Assembly: GCA_017431345.1 (NCBI GenBank)
Contig: JAFRLH010000030.1
Location: 49,014-113,013 of the forward strand
Direction: 5' to 3'
Source: Lachnospiraceae bacterium
Lineage (GTDB): Bacteria; Bacillota; Clostridia; Lachnospirales; Lachnospiraceae
Length of the DNA: 64,000 nt
In this document: piece by piece, positions 62,402 through 64,000 of the stretch
Numbering within the stretch: the stretch's first letter is position 1
Layout: every line of letters starts with the position of its first letter
The notes under the pieces: model-generated
Told to the model about the DNA's origin: nothing
Seen by the model: the letters and a program-made list of their open reading frames with translations, nothing else
Database searches by the model: none
Made by a program: the position numbers and the translations under genes

Positions 62402-62469
62402 CTATGATTTCGGGGGATTCAAATTCCCATTTGCAGAGGAAACGGATATGAGTACCAGAAAAGAAATAG

Positions 62470-62667
62470 TATCTTGACTTGGTCAATGATGAGAAGAACT
62501 ACAACGGGTTTACCGGAGGCAAAGTGAAATCATTCTCCGTGGAACAAGAACTGAAATGGGTGCGGGCGAATCCGAATAATGCCAGAGCGATTCATGTTTA
62601 TACGAAGTGTGGCTTTCGGTAGTATGATCGCACAGATGAACATGTTTACATGGAAATAACCCGATGA
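62470..62667 (+). pseudogene. GNAT acetyltransferase relic
   Basis: One frame reads Y-L-D-L-V-N-D-E-K-N-Y near its start and, after an apparent deletion, N-P-N-N-A-R-A-I-H-V-Y-T-K-C-G-F-R, an amber stop, then Y-D-R-T-D-E-H-V-Y-M-E-I. It is a RimJ/L-type acetyltransferase with a stop codon and missing middle. Confidence 0.65.
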
Positions 62668-62691
62668 TCCGGGGTTTTTCATTTCTTCACT

Positions 62692-62717
62692 GCTACAAAT
62701 CGGCTACCGGTTGCTAC
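62692..62717. repeat. GCTAC direct repeats, internal relic of an A-type element end
   Basis: GCTAC at 62692, 62703 and 62713, with flanking sequence up to 62756 that matches 34987-35072 base for base over long stretches. No attachment core precedes it. Confidence 0.6.
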
Positions 62718-62890
62718 AGCTCACCGAAACGGGGTTAGATCTGAAACGATTCACCTGCTATCGGAGCTAATATCAGCGATGTTAGATTATAGGAAAAAGC
62801 GTCTTTTCGTTGAAATACGTCTGGTTTTCTGATATTAATAGAATAAGACAGGCGATGATTGGCACATTGGTTTTTGTGGAGGTGATAAGG

Positions 62891-63163
62891 ATGATGTATC
62901 CGTTTCTTACATTGGATGATGAAACCGAGATTGTTCACTCGGAAATGCTTCCTGATGGTAAAGTGAAAGTATATATTGAAAAACCGGATGAAAAAGACTG
63001 TTTCCATCATGCCACATGTTACCTGCCGGATTATCAAGTAGAGGACGTATATGGCTTTTCAGAAGACGAGATGCGATATTACCTGAAAATCATACAGGAT
63101 ACGGCCCATTTGATTCTGGAGTTTTCCAGATGCGGAGGATTTGAAAATGCCGCAGGTTTTTAA
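62891..63163 (+). CDS. Small acidic protein upstream of DUF4160
   Basis: A 90-residue acidic protein from ATG 62891, chosen for GGAGGTGATAAGG just upstream. It has no clear domain: a Y-P-F-L-T-L-D-D start, a D-G-K-V-K-V-Y-I-E strand pair and a helical C-terminus. It overlaps the DUF4160 gene by 17 bases. DUF4160 proteins usually have such a small partner, and the pair resembles a toxin-antitoxin module. Confidence 0.6.
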   Translation: MMYPFLTLDDETEIVHSEMLPDGKVKVYIEKPDEKDCFHHATCYLPDYQVEDVYGFSEDEMRYYLKIIQDTAHLILEFSRCGGFENAAGF

Positions 63164-63425
63164 AATAGGATCCTACTGGGTTTTCTTCTGGACTAATGAG
63201 AATGATCCGCTGGAACCGGTTCATGTGCATGTATCACAGGGAAAACCGACTGCAAATGCGACAAAGATATGGATTACCAGAGGCGGCAGATGTCTGCTTG
63301 CCAATAACAATTCCAGGATTCCGGAGCGAACTTTGAGGAATATCATGAGGATTATTGAAGCCCGAAATGAGGACGTCATTCAGAAATGGAAGGATTATTT
63401 CGGGAGAACAGAATTCTATGTTTGA
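63147..63425 (+). CDS. DUF4160 family protein
   Basis: A 92-residue protein with the DUF4160 pattern: P-V-H-V-H-V near residue 26, then a W-I-T-R-G-G-R-C-L-L strand and helices to I-I-E-A-R-N-E-D-V-I-Q-K-W. GGAGG at 63134-63138 selects ATG 63147. Function unproven; toxin-antitoxin associated in databases by general knowledge of the family. Confidence 0.75.
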   Translation: MPQVFKIGSYWVFFWTNENDPLEPVHVHVSQGKPTANATKIWITRGGRCLLANNNSRIPERTLRNIMRIIEARNEDVIQKWKDYFGRTEFYV

Positions 63426-63498
63426 CTGTCCGGTTGACACGTGTCACGAAAGAGATCAGCAAGGCAGAGATACGGTACTTCCTTTCTGCAACATCAAA

Positions 63499-63512
63499 GT
63501 ACCAAAAGTACC
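63499..63512. repeat. GTACC direct repeats, right end of element C
   Basis: GTACC at 63499 and 63508, left of attachment site 5, mirror the GTACC set at the left end (50533-50557). Confidence 0.55.
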
Positions 63513-63569
63513 AACCGAAATATGCACAATCCCATGTAAATACGTGTATTTCAGGTGGGCAGGGCGGAA

Positions 63570-63589
63570 TTCGATCCCCCTATGCTCCA
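63570..63589 (+). other. Attachment site 5 (right end of element C)
   Basis: TTCGATCCCCCTATGCTCCA repeats the tRNA-Ala 3' end exactly. A hairpin (ATCCGCGG / CCGCGGAT) with CTTTTT follows at 63598-63624. Confidence 0.88.
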
Positions 63590-63623
63590 TCAGGAAAATC
63601 CGCGGAAAACCGCGGATCTTTTT

Positions 63624-63666
63624 GCTGTCCAAGTACCAAAAGTACCAGAAAAGTACCAAGGACAGC
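63624..63666. repeat. GTACC direct repeats, left end of the next element
   Basis: GTACC at 63633, 63642 and 63653, enclosed by GCTGTCC and GGACAGC, nearly identical to 50524-50565. Confidence 0.6.
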
Positions 63667-63762
63667 TTTTGTCATGTTCAGGAAGCCGGTTTCTTCATGT
63701 CCCAGCAGTTACTTGATGATCCTGGGTAGAACACCTTCCGCAGCCAGGCGGCTGGCGAAGTT
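63663..63762 (-). pseudogene. Integrase relic of the next element
   Basis: The minus strand reads N-F-A-S-R-L-A-A-E-G-V-L-P-R-I-I-K, a stop, then L-L-G-H-E-E. It aligns with T-F-A-S-R-L-A-A-V-G-V-P-P-R-I-I-T-E-L-L-G-H-E-D of integrase C. The stop codon and missing flanks show that it is dead. Confidence 0.85.
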
Positions 63763-63825
63763 GTAAGGGCAGCTGCTCAAAATGGATCATTGTCCTGACC
63801 TTAATATTTTTCGCCTTGATAAAAC

Positions 63826-63861
63826 GCAAAACTGTTGAATTGTTAAAGTTTTGCGTTTATA
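63826..63861. terminator. Hairpin near the right edge
   Basis: AAACGCAAAACT pairs with AGTTTTGCGTTT across an AT-rich loop. A second hairpin (CCCCCTGC / GCAGGGGG) lies at 63884-63903. Confidence 0.6.
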
Positions 63862-63990
63862 TTGTGTCACAACAAAAATAAACCCCCTGCTCTGCAGGGG
63901 GAGGGAAGATCTTTAGATAAAAGCAAAATCCCGTGTTAGTATAAATGTAGGTCTGCAAACCACAAATATAAAAACACGGGAGGTGTGCAA

Positions 63991-64000
63991 GTGAGCACAG
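63991..64000 (+). CDS. Possible start of a gene running off the window
   Basis: GTG 63991 follows GGGAGGTG at 63978-63985. CCCGTGTT (63932-63939) and AACACGGG (63973-63980) form an inverted repeat in front of it, which could be a mobile-element end or operator. Too little is visible to name it. Confidence 0.3.

Overview
The window looks like a chromosome segment of an anaerobic, fermentative Clostridia-type Firmicute, probably close to Lachnospiraceae. Reasons: AGGAGG-type ribosome binding sites throughout, a SCIFF six-cysteine peptide with its radical SAM maturase (a clostridial hallmark), the ACT/UPF0210 gene pair, a polymerase I of the Firmicute type with a degenerate proofreading domain, phosphotransacetylase, and an intrinsic terminator after most operons. 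The assignment is inferred from gene content; there is no rRNA in the window.

Left part (1-34860), ordinary chromosome. A TRAP transporter operon (dctQ-dctM-dctP) is followed by pta and small envelope proteins. Next is an amino-acid locus: aminotransferase, alanine/ornithine racemase, homoserine-dehydrogenase-like enzyme, NhaC antiporter, archaeal-type ornithine cyclodeaminase-like protein and a PucR regulator, which look like one catabolic unit for ornithine or a related amino acid. Then come a C39-like protein, EutH, tcdA-acetyltransferase-larE, and a histidine phosphatase gene flanked by two copies of a regular array of 38-39 nt repeats. After these come a HAD phosphatase, an HTH/Ser-Thr kinase pair, polA-coaE-MBL-ACT-UPF0210, the SCIFF operon, an SGNH hydrolase, a sirtuin and two GNAT-type genes.

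Right part (34881-64000), a tandem pile-up of integrated elements at one tRNA-Ala(CGC) gene. The last ~18 bases of the tRNA recur at 47954, 50476 and 63570, with a shorter relic at 56662. Each copy is followed by a terminator hairpin, then phased GCTAC or GTACC direct repeats (probable integrase arm sites), then an integrase gene or relic pointing back at the tRNA. Element A (about 34954-47973) has a truncated integrase, restriction-system debris and a catabolic regulon: permease, LysR regulator, CMD-like protein, MmgE/PrpD protein, RraA-like aldolase, SMP-30 lactonase, CoA-transferase, a small PQ-loop-like membrane protein and a CoA-acylating aldehyde dehydrogenase. Element B (to about 50493) is a remnant with a secreted ADGF-like adenosine deaminase. 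Element C (to about 63589) has an intact integrase, primase/helicase, relaxase and DUF3847 genes, an AraC regulator, an L-tartrate dehydratase operon with a TRSP-type phosphoribosyltransferase and an SLC13 transporter, a LysR regulator, and a DUF4160 gene pair. A further element starts near 63590 and leaves the window.

The strongest new observation is that five promoters in element A share one exact 65-nt layout: a palindromic LysR-type box ATAG-N7-CTAT, 21 nt, TTTACA, 17 nt, TAnnnT. This ties the permease, enzymes and LysR gene together as one regulon for an unidentified organic acid. The second is the pair of regular, inverted 39-nt repeat arrays at 17481-17763 and 18611-18892.
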